From an uncultured Mucispirillum sp. (GTDB lineage: Bacteria > Chrysiogenota > Deferribacteres > Deferribacterales > Mucispirillaceae): a stretch of 64,000 nt of DNA. The notes beneath the pieces were generated by a model that saw only the letters and a list, made by a program, of their open reading frames with translations, was not told the origin of the DNA and did no database searches. The stretch's first letter is position 1; each line of letters opens with the position of its first letter. This document shows positions 8,010 to 15,740 of this stretch, piece by piece. The stretch lies in the NCBI GenBank assembly GCA_944326705.1, contig CALVEY010000001.1, forward strand, positions 1 through 64,000, in the 5' to 3' direction. Position numbers and translations under genes: made by a program.

Positions 8010-10746
8010 AATTAACCTCTATAAACATTTTATCAAATAAATATGGGTCTTGTGCTAAAAGACGCCTTACAATGCTGTCAAAAGTGCTTACATTTTTTGT
8101 ATATAAGTTCATCATAGCTGTTACTATGTCATATTTATAATCTGCGCCGTATGCATCATTATATGATTTTAAGTAATTATTTAACCTTGTTTCATTAAAA
8201 TTAACAAGGAAATATAAAAGCATATAGAAAAAAGATGTCTGGTCATTATAGCCCATTCTGTCAAGTGAGCCATAAGATGCTTCGGCGTTCACAAAATCTC
8301 TAATCCATGTAAAATAGTATAAAGATACTTTATAAAGCTCAGAATATCTAAAATCCATATCAGATAAAGTTTGTAAATATTTAAGCCCAGACTGTTTGTC
8401 CTGCCTGTATACAGATACATATACCATATCTTTTAAATATACTTTATCGCGGGCAAATCTTTTATTAAACATTACTGCATCTGCTGCTCCACGCTGCAGC
8501 ATTGCAAATTTATAAGCAAGGGTGTAATACCTGTCTGCATCATCAATATCTTTAAACTGCTCTATTGGTGTATGCCTTAAAGCAAGCAGATTTCTCACTC
8601 TTGATACTCTAAATATTGGAGAATCTTTAAGCTCGTCTAATTTATCTATATCATAATCGTCAAAATAATCCATTAATAAAGCACATGATACTGTAAACCC
8701 ATTATCATTTGATTTATATATACTTTCTGCTTCACTTCTTCTTGATGGTCTGTCACTTGAAAGCACTGATAAATATAAAAGCATAATATCTTCATCTTCA
8801 GGTGTTTCAAGCTCACCTATTTTTTTAGAAGCATAAAGTTTTGCCTGGTCAAAATCAAGCTTAGCATCAGGATAGTTACCTTTTCTGTAATTTAAAAGCC
8901 CTGAAATTAAGTGGATAAACCCGTCATTTTTATCTATAACAAATGCTTTATCTATAATTTCTTTTGCTTTATCATTCTCACCTAAATTAAAATAAGTAAG
9001 TGCAAGGTTATAAAGCACTATAGTATTATTCGTTAAATAACCAGCAGCTTTTTCAAACTTCTGTTTTGCACTTTCAAAATTAAAAGCTGCAAAATCATCA
9101 ATAGCTGCATTATTCATTTTAATGCCTTCAAGTTTGTTTGTAACACTGTCCCTGTCTCTTTCTTTTAAAGCACTTCTGCCAGTAATTAAAAACTGAGTTG
9201 TTTCATCTGGCTTCATAAATACAGGGTAAGCAAGCATAGAAGCAGCATCTATACTTTTATCATCAAACCTGTATGTAAAACTCATATCATCAAGCACAGG
9301 GCGGATATTAAATTCAAATGTGGGCGGTCTGATAGATATTAATGAGCTGTTTCTATATTCTTCTCCTAATGCTAAGACAGTTTGAGGCTCTTTTAAGTTC
9401 CATGCAATTACAAGTTTATACCAAAAAGTATCATACTGCAGTAAATCAAGATTAGCAGCAAATGATGCAGCTTTAGCAAAATCCCTGTTTTTAATATTTA
9501 AAAATGTATTATAAGCAAAATAATCATGACCGTTTTCAGCACCTGCTGATTTTAAATATGTTTCTGCATCTTTATATCTGCCCTGTTTTAATGCATAAAC
9601 AGTTTTTGCAAGTGACATCCAGCCGTTATTTCTGTTTGTCTGAATATATGGTCTTATCTCATTCTGTGTTTTATTAAAATAACATACATGTTTTGCATAA
9701 TAAGAAAGAACTTTATCTGTTTTTAAATCTGCATAAAGGGATTTAATATATTCACCTGCTTTTGCAGTATCTACATAAACCATTACATTATATTTTAAAA
9801 GGCTCAACTCTTCATCTTTAGGATATTCTTTTAATAATAAATCAATTTCATCAATAGCTTTATCATTTTGAGCAAGAGAAAGATATGCTTTAATTAAGCG
9901 GACTCTGTAATCTCTTTCATCATTTCCACTGATTAATATACGAAGAGTCTGTGCTTCATCAGAATATTTTTTTAATTTATTAAAAAGCTGCGCCAGTTTA
10001 TCATATCCAGTTTCGCTTGCTCCATCTGAATAAAGAGCCTCTTGAGCATTATTAAATGCGCTTTCCTTATTTCCAAGTGCAAAATATGCATTTGCAAGGT
10101 TATAATGAATAATAAAATTTCTATTTGGAAGTGATTCTAATAAATCAATGCCATCTTCATATTCTCCAATGCTTATTAAAAGATTAGCATAATTTTCTAA
10201 TACTATAGGTGAAGCTGCATCTTTTTCTAATGCTTTTTTATAATAATACATAGCTTTTGCTGTATCATTAACACTTAAATATACATTAGCAATACCACTG
10301 TATGCATCAGCAGAATGGTTGGCACTGTTTATATATTTTTCTACATAACTTTCAGCTTCTTTGGCTTTTTCTCCACCCTGCTCTGCTAAAACTGCAATTA
10401 AGTTCATCACAGCTTCTGGAAAATCAGGGTCTGCTTTAACTGCTTCTCTGAAATTTAATTCAGCCATAGGGGTGTTATTTAATAAGTAATAGCTTACACC
10501 AATATTATAAAATGCAGTTGCTTTGTTTGTTTTGGAAGCTTTTTCATATAATTTAATAGCTTCATTAAAATCCCCTGCTGAAAACTTTTCATTTCCTTCT
10601 AATATATCAGTATTTTTTGACTGAGCAACAGAATTAATATTTAAATTAGCAGTAGCATTATCCTGCACTATTGTTCTTTTCTCACTGCAGCTGGAAATAA
10701 ATATTATAATAAACAGTAAAACAAATACTCTTAGTTTTAAAGCCAA
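7996..10746 (-). CDS. large TPR-repeat lipoprotein, unknown function
   Basis: A 916-residue protein with a lipoprotein signal (hydrophobic segment ending ISSC at about residue 20). TPR-type helical pairs follow through much of the chain, clearest at about residues 55-330 and 560-660, with repeated patterns such as AFYNIGVSYYLLNN and VLYNLALTYFNLGENDKAK. TPR lipoproteins are usually scaffolds at the outer or inner membrane. The start is TTG, supported by TAGGAG six bases upstream. It is followed by the overlapping PH-like membrane protein gene. Confidence 0.75.
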   Translation of the reverse strand: MALKLRVFVLLFIIIFISSCSEKRTIVQDNATANLNINSVAQSKNTDILEGNEKFSAGDFNEAIKLYEKASKTNKATAFYNIGVSYYLLNNTPMAELNFREAVKADPDFPEAVMNLIAVLAEQGGEKAKEAESYVEKYINSANHSADAYSGIANVYLSVNDTAKAMYYYKKALEKDAASPIVLENYANLLISIGEYEDGIDLLESLPNRNFIIHYNLANAYFALGNKESAFNNAQEALYSDGASETGYDKLAQLFNKLKKYSDEAQTLRILISGNDERDYRVRLIKAYLSLAQNDKAIDEIDLLLKEYPKDEELSLLKYNVMVYVDTAKAGEYIKSLYADLKTDKVLSYYAKHVCYFNKTQNEIRPYIQTNRNNGWMSLAKTVYALKQGRYKDAETYLKSAGAENGHDYFAYNTFLNIKNRDFAKAASFAANLDLLQYDTFWYKLVIAWNLKEPQTVLALGEEYRNSSLISIRPPTFEFNIRPVLDDMSFTYRFDDKSIDAASMLAYPVFMKPDETTQFLITGRSALKERDRDSVTNKLEGIKMNNAAIDDFAAFNFESAKQKFEKAAGYLTNNTIVLYNLALTYFNLGENDKAKEIIDKAFVIDKNDGFIHLISGLLNYRKGNYPDAKLDFDQAKLYASKKIGELETPEDEDIMLLYLSVLSSDRPSRRSEAESIYKSNDNGFTVSCALLMDYFDDYDIDKLDELKDSPIFRVSRVRNLLALRHTPIEQFKDIDDADRYYTLAYKFAMLQRGAADAVMFNKRFARDKVYLKDMVYVSVYRQDKQSGLKYLQTLSDMDFRYSELYKVSLYYFTWIRDFVNAEASYGSLDRMGYNDQTSFFYMLLYFLVNFNETRLNNYLKSYNDAYGADYKYDIVTAMMNLYTKNVSTFDSIVRRLLAQDPYLFDKMFIEVNFEKF

Positions 10747-10782
10747 AATAAGCTCCTAAATTATTAATGTATTTATGCTGAA

Positions 10783-10838
10783 AATAAAAAAAGCATACTT
10801 TATTATGACTATATTTTCGTCATAAATCAAGTATGCTT
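10783..10838 (-). terminator. intrinsic terminator after the zinc-ribbon gene
   Basis: A long hairpin: AAGCATACTT (10791-10800) pairs with AAGTATGCTT (10829-10838), and inside it TTATGAC pairs with GTCATAA. On the minus strand it is followed by a T-rich run (10783-10790). It separates the zinc-ribbon gene from the TPR lipoprotein gene downstream. Confidence 0.75.
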
Positions 10839-10870
10839 TATAAAAAAATTAAAATTATTTTAAATACAGC

Positions 10871-11602
10871 CTATTTTTTTGCTTCATCTGCTGGTTTTGG
10901 TGGTATATAATAAAGTATTCTTTGGCAGTGAGGGCATGTATGCACCTCTAAATCTTTTTTAACTTCAACATAAAGCTGTGGTGGAATATGCATATAGCAG
11001 CCATTGCAGACTTCATCTTTTACTGAAGCTATACCAATATTATGACGGTGAGCTCTTACTCTATCATATTTCATAAGTGTGCTTTTTTTGATTTTAGAAG
11101 CCTTTTCTTCTCTTTCCTGCATAAGTTTAGCAAGTTCATCATGCATTTCTTTATCTTCATCTGCTTTAGATGTGCTTACTTCTTCAAGTTCTTTTTCTAA
11201 ACTTTCTTTTAGTTCTACCATTTTGCTAAGCTCTGATTCATATTTAAAATCTAGGTTCATCATTTCTTTAAGTTTAGATTCATCTTCTGCAACTGATTTT
11301 TTAAGAGTATCAAGTTCGCGGATAACAGATTCATATTCTTTTGTGTTTTGAACAGAAGAAAGTTTAGATTGAGAATTTAAAAGATTATTTTTTTTCTCAT
11401 TCAGGTCTGCTTCTAAAGCAAGGTATGTTTTTTTGTTTTCATCAAGTGCTGCTTTAATACTATCATAACCTGTTATAGCTTTTTCGTATTTTTCCTGCAC
11501 TGCTTTAATTTGTGATGGAGTATTTTTTATCACTCCTTCAATAGATGCGATTTTAGAATCAATTTTTTGAAGTTCAATAAGCTGCTCTAATATTTCTTGC
11601 AT
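10871..11602 (-). CDS. C4-type zinc-ribbon coiled-coil protein (CdsZ/DUF164 type)
   Basis: A 243-residue protein: residues 1-180 are long antiparallel coiled coil, and the C terminus carries a zinc ribbon CNGCYMHIPP ... CPHCQRIL. This is the family known as C4-type zinc ribbon domain proteins, with members such as HP0958 (FlgZ/CdsZ) acting in RNA or translation control. The GGGGAGG ribosome binding site lies inside the end of the Nif3 gene, whose stop overlaps this start by one base. This pairing with Nif3 is common in bacteria. Confidence 0.85.
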   Translation of the reverse strand: MQEILEQLIELQKIDSKIASIEGVIKNTPSQIKAVQEKYEKAITGYDSIKAALDENKKTYLALEADLNEKKNNLLNSQSKLSSVQNTKEYESVIRELDTLKKSVAEDESKLKEMMNLDFKYESELSKMVELKESLEKELEEVSTSKADEDKEMHDELAKLMQEREEKASKIKKSTLMKYDRVRAHRHNIGIASVKDEVCNGCYMHIPPQLYVEVKKDLEVHTCPHCQRILYYIPPKPADEAKK

Positions 11603-12717
11603 TAATTATTACCTCCCCAGCATATTAGTTGTTGTTCCTGTTTTAACACTATCACTTCTATATTAAATTGTTTTTTTATAATTTCTGATAACCTGTGCAT
11701 ATATATTTCTTCTGTTGCCTGATGAGTTGCATCAATTATACATACACCTGCTTCATAAGCGTCAAGAGCATCATGATATTTTAAATCACCAGTTAAAAGC
11801 ACATTTATCCCTTTATTAAGAGCGTCTTTCCATAAAGAAGCACCAGAGCCTGTACATACTCCAAAACGGCTAAAAGGTTTAATATCTTTCATATTAGTAA
11901 CAATATGTTTTATATGTAGTTTCTCTTGAATTAATTTAATAAATTCCTGTAATGAATATTCTTTATCTAAATTTCCAATTCTTCCAAAGCCGTAATCAAG
12001 CTTATTATGCAGCTCTATAATATCATAAGCTGCTTCTTCATAAGGATGAGCTTCAAGCATAGCTTTTATAACTTTATGGAGATGTTTTTTCAGAACTACA
12101 GTTTCTATTTTAACTTCATCTACTATCTGTGGCTCATTTGCACTGCCTATAAATGGCTTAGCTTCATCATTAGGTGTAAAAAGCCCTGCACCTTCTGCAA
12201 TAAACCCACACGAAGAATAGTTACCGTATATTGAACCTGCCCCATTTGATGTCATAGCATTAAAAACTTCATCTTTATAGTCATAAGGAACAAATACTGA
12301 TAACTTATATAAAGGCTGGCTGCCTTCATAACTTAAAAAGCCTTTATCCATTTCTGCATTTAAAAGCTCGCATATATAGTCATTTAAACCATCACATGCC
12401 ATATCTAAATTTGTATGGTAGCTTAATATATCAAGCCCGCCTTTTATAGCTTTTATAACTTTCCTGTCAACTGGTTTATTAATATTTATGCCTTTACTTT
12501 CATGAAAAAAAATGGGGTGATGAGTAATAAGTAACTCACACCCCTCTTTTATTGCTTTTTCAATTATATCTTCTTTTGCATCAAGACTTAAAGCTATTTT
12601 AGATATTTCTTTATCACCTGTATAAACTTGTTTTCCAGAAAAATCCCATTTTGATTGAGCAGAAATATCTGTAAATGAATACTCTAAATAATTAATAATA
12701 TCGCTAATTTTAATCAT
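11602..12717 (-). CDS. Nif3-like dinuclear metal center protein (YqfO type)
   Basis: A 371-residue NIF3 family protein. The metal ligands are seen in LLITHHPIFFH near residue 65, LTGDLKYHDALDA and IDATHQATEEIY in the C-terminal half. A central insert (about residues 130-235) matches the PII-like domain of the longer YqfO type. It is often annotated as GTP cyclohydrolase I type 2, but the physiological reaction is uncertain. It forms an operon with the zinc-ribbon gene. Confidence 0.88.
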   Translation of the reverse strand: MIKISDIINYLEYSFTDISAQSKWDFSGKQVYTGDKEISKIALSLDAKEDIIEKAIKEGCELLITHHPIFFHESKGININKPVDRKVIKAIKGGLDILSYHTNLDMACDGLNDYICELLNAEMDKGFLSYEGSQPLYKLSVFVPYDYKDEVFNAMTSNGAGSIYGNYSSCGFIAEGAGLFTPNDEAKPFIGSANEPQIVDEVKIETVVLKKHLHKVIKAMLEAHPYEEAAYDIIELHNKLDYGFGRIGNLDKEYSLQEFIKLIQEKLHIKHIVTNMKDIKPFSRFGVCTGSGASLWKDALNKGINVLLTGDLKYHDALDAYEAGVCIIDATHQATEEIYMHRLSEIIKKQFNIEVIVLKQEQQLICWGGNN

Positions 12718-12748
12718 ATAAAAGCTGCTTACCTTAACTTGACCTTCT

Positions 12749-12786
12749 ATAAAAAAAGAAAATAAAAAGGGGAGTATACACTCCCC
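12749..12786 (-). terminator. intrinsic terminator of the tRNA gene
   Basis: GGGGAGT (12769-12775) pairs with ACTCCCC (12780-12786) around a four-base loop. On the minus strand it is followed by a T-rich stretch (12749-12768). It lies five bases after the 3' end of the tRNA gene. Confidence 0.8.
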
Positions 12787-12791
12787 TACAA

Positions 12792-12866
12792 TGGGCCAAC
12801 TAGGACTTGAACCTAGGACCTACCGGTTATGAGCCGGTGGCTCTAACCAAACTGAGCTATTGGCCC
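12792..12866 (-). tRNA. tRNA with CAU anticodon (Ile2 or elongator Met)
   Basis: A full cloverleaf reads on the minus strand: seven perfect acceptor pairs (GGGCCAA with TTGGCCC), a D arm with AGCTCAG and TTAGAGC, an anticodon stem ACCGG/CCGGT around the loop CTCATAA, and a T arm with GGTTCAAGTCC. The 3' CCA is not encoded. CAU is shared by elongator Met and by Ile2, whose C34 is converted to lysidine by TilS. The GGCTCATAACC context resembles Ile2 tRNAs such as that of Bacillus, so I lean to Ile2. Confidence 0.92.
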
Positions 12867-12885
12867 GTATCCTTAACAGGAAGTA

Positions 12886-12915
12886 TTTTATTCCATATTT
12901 TAAAGAATTTGTCAA
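12886..12915 (-). promoter_or_regulatory. promoter of the tRNA gene
   Basis: On the minus strand TTGACA (12910-12915) is followed after 17 bases by AATAAA (12887-12892), or after 18 by ATAAAA. This lies about 20 bases upstream of the mature tRNA 5' end. Confidence 0.6.
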
Positions 12916-12972
12916 GCACTTTTTTTAAAAAAATTTTAAAAAATATTTTTTATATTAAAATACAATCATCTA

Positions 12973-13001
12973 TTGTAAAAATAATAAAAAAATATTATGA
13001 T
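12973..13001 (+). promoter_or_regulatory. promoter of the first TorD-type chaperone gene
   Basis: TTGTAA (12973-12978), a 17-base spacer and TATGAT (12996-13001), 30 bases upstream of the start codon at 13031. Confidence 0.5.
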
Positions 13002-13030
13002 TGCTTAACTTATTCTACAAGAGGGATTAT

Positions 13031-13744
13031 ATGTCATTTAATCAAGAATTACAAGAAGATTTAATCAATTCTTCAATTTTACGCAGCGCTTTTTTCAATT
13101 ATTTCTTTAGAGTATTTAATAATATAGCAGATGAAAACTTTATAGGTGTTTCCGAAAAATATTTAACTTATTTTAATGATTTAAAAGATTATGTAGAAAG
13201 TAATGAATACAATAATGCCTGCCAAATGTTTGAAGAATATATTAATAACGAGAAAAATGCAGTAAATATACAAGACTTTCTCCAAAGGCTTAATATTGAA
13301 TTTACATCGTTATTTTTAAGCGGTATGGGAAATATTCCTGCATCAGCTTCCTCTTACCTTTCTAGTGATGGCTTATTAAAAGGCGAAGAATGGGAAAAAG
13401 TTGTAAAAGTATATAAAATGAGAGATTTCCAAATGCCTGACTCTATTAAAGCACCAGAAGATTATATTAGTGTAGAAATGCTTTATATGCAAAAACTTAG
13501 TGATTTAATTGGCAGACTGGCAGAAGATGGAGATATGAATCTGCTTAAAGCTACAATAGATGACCAGATAAATTTTTCATCAAACCATATACTTGTGTGG
13601 ATTGATATGTTTGCAGATGCTGTATACAGTAAATCTATTACACTTAATTCAAAATTATATGCTTCTGTTGCTGTTATTATGAAACATTATATTAAATATG
13701 ATATAGAGCTTTTAAAAGAGTTTGCAGAAGAATTAAATAAATAA
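13031..13744 (+). CDS. TorD/DmsD-type molybdoenzyme chaperone
   Basis: A 237-residue all-helical protein. IPASASSYLSSDGLLKGEEW and PEDYISVEMLYMQKLSD match the conserved P-x-S-x-Y and EDHI...E...M regions of TorD/DmsD/NarJ chaperones, which bind the Tat signal of molybdoenzymes and hold them for cofactor insertion. The start at 13031 is chosen over 13001 because GAGGGAT precedes it. It lies about 2 kb from the Tat-dependent molybdoenzyme gene at 15741, its likely client, and resembles the protein at 24353. Confidence 0.8.
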   Translation: MSFNQELQEDLINSSILRSAFFNYFFRVFNNIADENFIGVSEKYLTYFNDLKDYVESNEYNNACQMFEEYINNEKNAVNIQDFLQRLNIEFTSLFLSGMGNIPASASSYLSSDGLLKGEEWEKVVKVYKMRDFQMPDSIKAPEDYISVEMLYMQKLSDLIGRLAEDGDMNLLKATIDDQINFSSNHILVWIDMFADAVYSKSITLNSKLYASVAVIMKHYIKYDIELLKEFAEELNK

Positions 13745-13791
13745 CATTTATTTCAAATAATATTTACTTATATTTAAAAATAAATATAAAA

Positions 13792-13823
13792 AAAGAGTGT
13801 CCGCATAATCGCAGGCACTCTTT
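13792..13823. terminator. bidirectional intrinsic terminator between convergent genes
   Basis: AAAGAGTG (13792-13799) pairs with CACTCTTT (13816-13823), flanked by A-rich sequence on the left and eight Ts on the right. It can end both the rightward chaperone gene and the leftward rhodanese gene. Confidence 0.75.
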
Positions 13824-13846
13824 TTTTTATGTGGTAAAGTAAATAA

Positions 13847-15382
13847 CTATTTACCTTGATATGCTTTATCTTCTTTATTGATTTCTTTAGCATCTCCAGC
13901 ATATAAGCTGTCTATATTCGGATTAGTTAATGGATAGAAATATACTTCTTCATCTTCATAGTATGACTCTACACCTAATGTAGCAAAATCAGTATATTTT
14001 GTAACATCCCATTTTTCTATAAATATTTTAAGGTTTTCATATTCTAATTCTGGCTCAGTTTTATTATCTGACATAACAAATTTATCACCATTCCAGAAAA
14101 TATAATCAGTATTTTGTTTGTCATAAGTGTTAGGGTCATCTTCACCTATAAGCACTCTTGCATAAGCAGCATCTGCTGCATCAACAGGATAATATACAGA
14201 ATATGAGCTCCACTCCTGCCATGAGCCGTCATAGATAGCAGCATTTTGATAACCTAAAATTTCTCTGAATATAAACCAGTGCGGTGCAGTAGTTCTTCCT
14301 GTATAGCAGTGGAAAAGTATTCTTTTATTTGGGTTTTTATCAATATTTTCTAAAAATGAAGCATTTTTAGTAGTTTTACCGTTATTTTCAGTAAAACCTT
14401 TTACCATTGCCCTAATCTGCTCTGGTGTTTTGAATGTACCTTTACCGCCTGTAATAGTAAATTTGCCATCATTAGAAAGCTGAGCATCAAGATATAAAGC
14501 CCAGTGATTAGCATAGCCGCCATTTTTTACAGGTTCATAAGCAAGCTGAGTAGCACCTTTTATTCTTCCGTCAATAGCATTATTATCATATATAGTATAT
14601 GTAACAACCTGACCATTTGATTTAACTGGTTTTTTAGCATCAATAGTAGAAATTACTGCCACTTCACCAGAAGCATCAGAATTCATTTTACCTGCTTTTG
14701 CATATTCAATAATTTCACCAAATGGCGCACGAACTGAATCAATATAGTTGCCTGGTAAATCTTTTACTGAGAAAGTAGACGGAGTAATTTTTGAAATATC
14801 AGCAGGAGCTGCTTTATATGAAGCAGCATCAATATTATTTGCTTTTGCATATTCGCCAAAGAAATAATAGTTAGCGCCATTTAATACTTTTAAAGCTTTA
14901 TTAGAAAAGCCCCAGTATTTTAATGCCCAGAAAGCCCTGTATATCATTTGGTTAGTTAAGTCATGGCTTGTAAGAACGATTAATGTATTGCCATCTATGC
15001 CGTATTTTGATAAAAATTTATCAACTTTAGCACCGCTTGCAACCATAGCACCATTTGGAGCAACACCATCACTTCTTTTTTCCATTAAATATTCTTCCTG
15101 ACTAAAAGAATATGCACCTTTAATAGTTGACTCTGGCACTGTTCCATTTTGAAGAGTTACATGTAAAATAACTACTTTTTTTCCATCATCTGTTTTATAG
15201 CCATTATCAATATATTTTTTTAACTCTGCAGGTTCAATTAAAGCAGAGCCAGCAGTGCTGTCTATTGAATAATAACTGTCAACAGTCTGCTTTTTGCATG
15301 CTGCTAATGCTGTTACTATTAACATACTTAATAACACCAGTTTTAGCAGCATAAATGATTTGGTATAAAATTTTGCTACCAT
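13847..15382 (-). CDS. rhodanese-domain lipoprotein (sulfurtransferase)
   Basis: A 511-residue protein with a lipoprotein signal (ALAAC near residue 28) that should place it outside the cytoplasm. It has at least two rhodanese domains. The C-terminal one carries the active-site loop HCYTGRTTAPHW with its cysteine and the signature AAIYDGSWQEW. In the first (about residues 60-180) the equivalent loop reads LTSHDLTNQ, without cysteine, so it is probably inactive. GGAGGG precedes the start. It is divergent from the molybdoenzyme operon, which suggests it supplies sulfane sulfur, thiosulfate or polysulfide to that enzyme. Confidence 0.82.
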   Translation of the reverse strand: MVAKFYTKSFMLLKLVLLSMLIVTALAACKKQTVDSYYSIDSTAGSALIEPAELKKYIDNGYKTDDGKKVVILHVTLQNGTVPESTIKGAYSFSQEEYLMEKRSDGVAPNGAMVASGAKVDKFLSKYGIDGNTLIVLTSHDLTNQMIYRAFWALKYWGFSNKALKVLNGANYYFFGEYAKANNIDAASYKAAPADISKITPSTFSVKDLPGNYIDSVRAPFGEIIEYAKAGKMNSDASGEVAVISTIDAKKPVKSNGQVVTYTIYDNNAIDGRIKGATQLAYEPVKNGGYANHWALYLDAQLSNDGKFTITGGKGTFKTPEQIRAMVKGFTENNGKTTKNASFLENIDKNPNKRILFHCYTGRTTAPHWFIFREILGYQNAAIYDGSWQEWSSYSVYYPVDAADAAYARVLIGEDDPNTYDKQNTDYIFWNGDKFVMSDNKTEPELEYENLKIFIEKWDVTKYTDFATLGVESYYEDEEVYFYPLTNPNIDSLYAGDAKEINKEDKAYQGK

Positions 15383-15740
15383 AATCCCTCCAATATTAAT
15401 AAAATACTTTGCATAGCATATACATCAAAATAATCACCCTCAAAAGATACTCTACCACCTTTTATAAAAAATGCAAGAGTTATTTTATTGTTTTTTATCT
15501 TAATTTTATAACATTATTATATTTGAATAATTTCTGTATTTTTACTAGGAATTTCATCAATTATATTTAATATTAATACTACCTTTTTACTATGATAATA
15601 CTACATATAAACACTCATACAGACAAAATATTTTTTAAATAATTATAAAAATAAAACAGCATATATTTTTTTACTTGCAAAAAATAATTTTATGGTATAA
15701 AGATAGTTTAATAGCATATTGCAAAAATGAGGAGGGAAAG
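15383..15740. promoter_or_regulatory. divergent regulatory region of the rhodanese and molybdoenzyme genes
   Basis: 358 AT-rich bases without a gene. A possible rightward promoter is TTGCAA (from 15675) followed after 15 bases by an extended -10, TGG-TATAAA (15696-15701), about 40 bases before the start at 15741. The leftward promoter is not clear to me. I see no obvious palindromic operator. Confidence 0.35.

Noticed and set aside
11079-11351. A serine-rich 90-codon frame opposite the zinc-ribbon gene
   Set aside because: Serine/leucine/phenylalanine richness is the mirror of the glutamate/lysine codons of a coiled coil on the other strand.
12807-13064. An open frame of 85 codons across the tRNA gene region
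   Set aside because: It reads through the tRNA on the opposite strand and has no ribosome binding site; the tRNA cloverleaf explains the conservation of this stretch.
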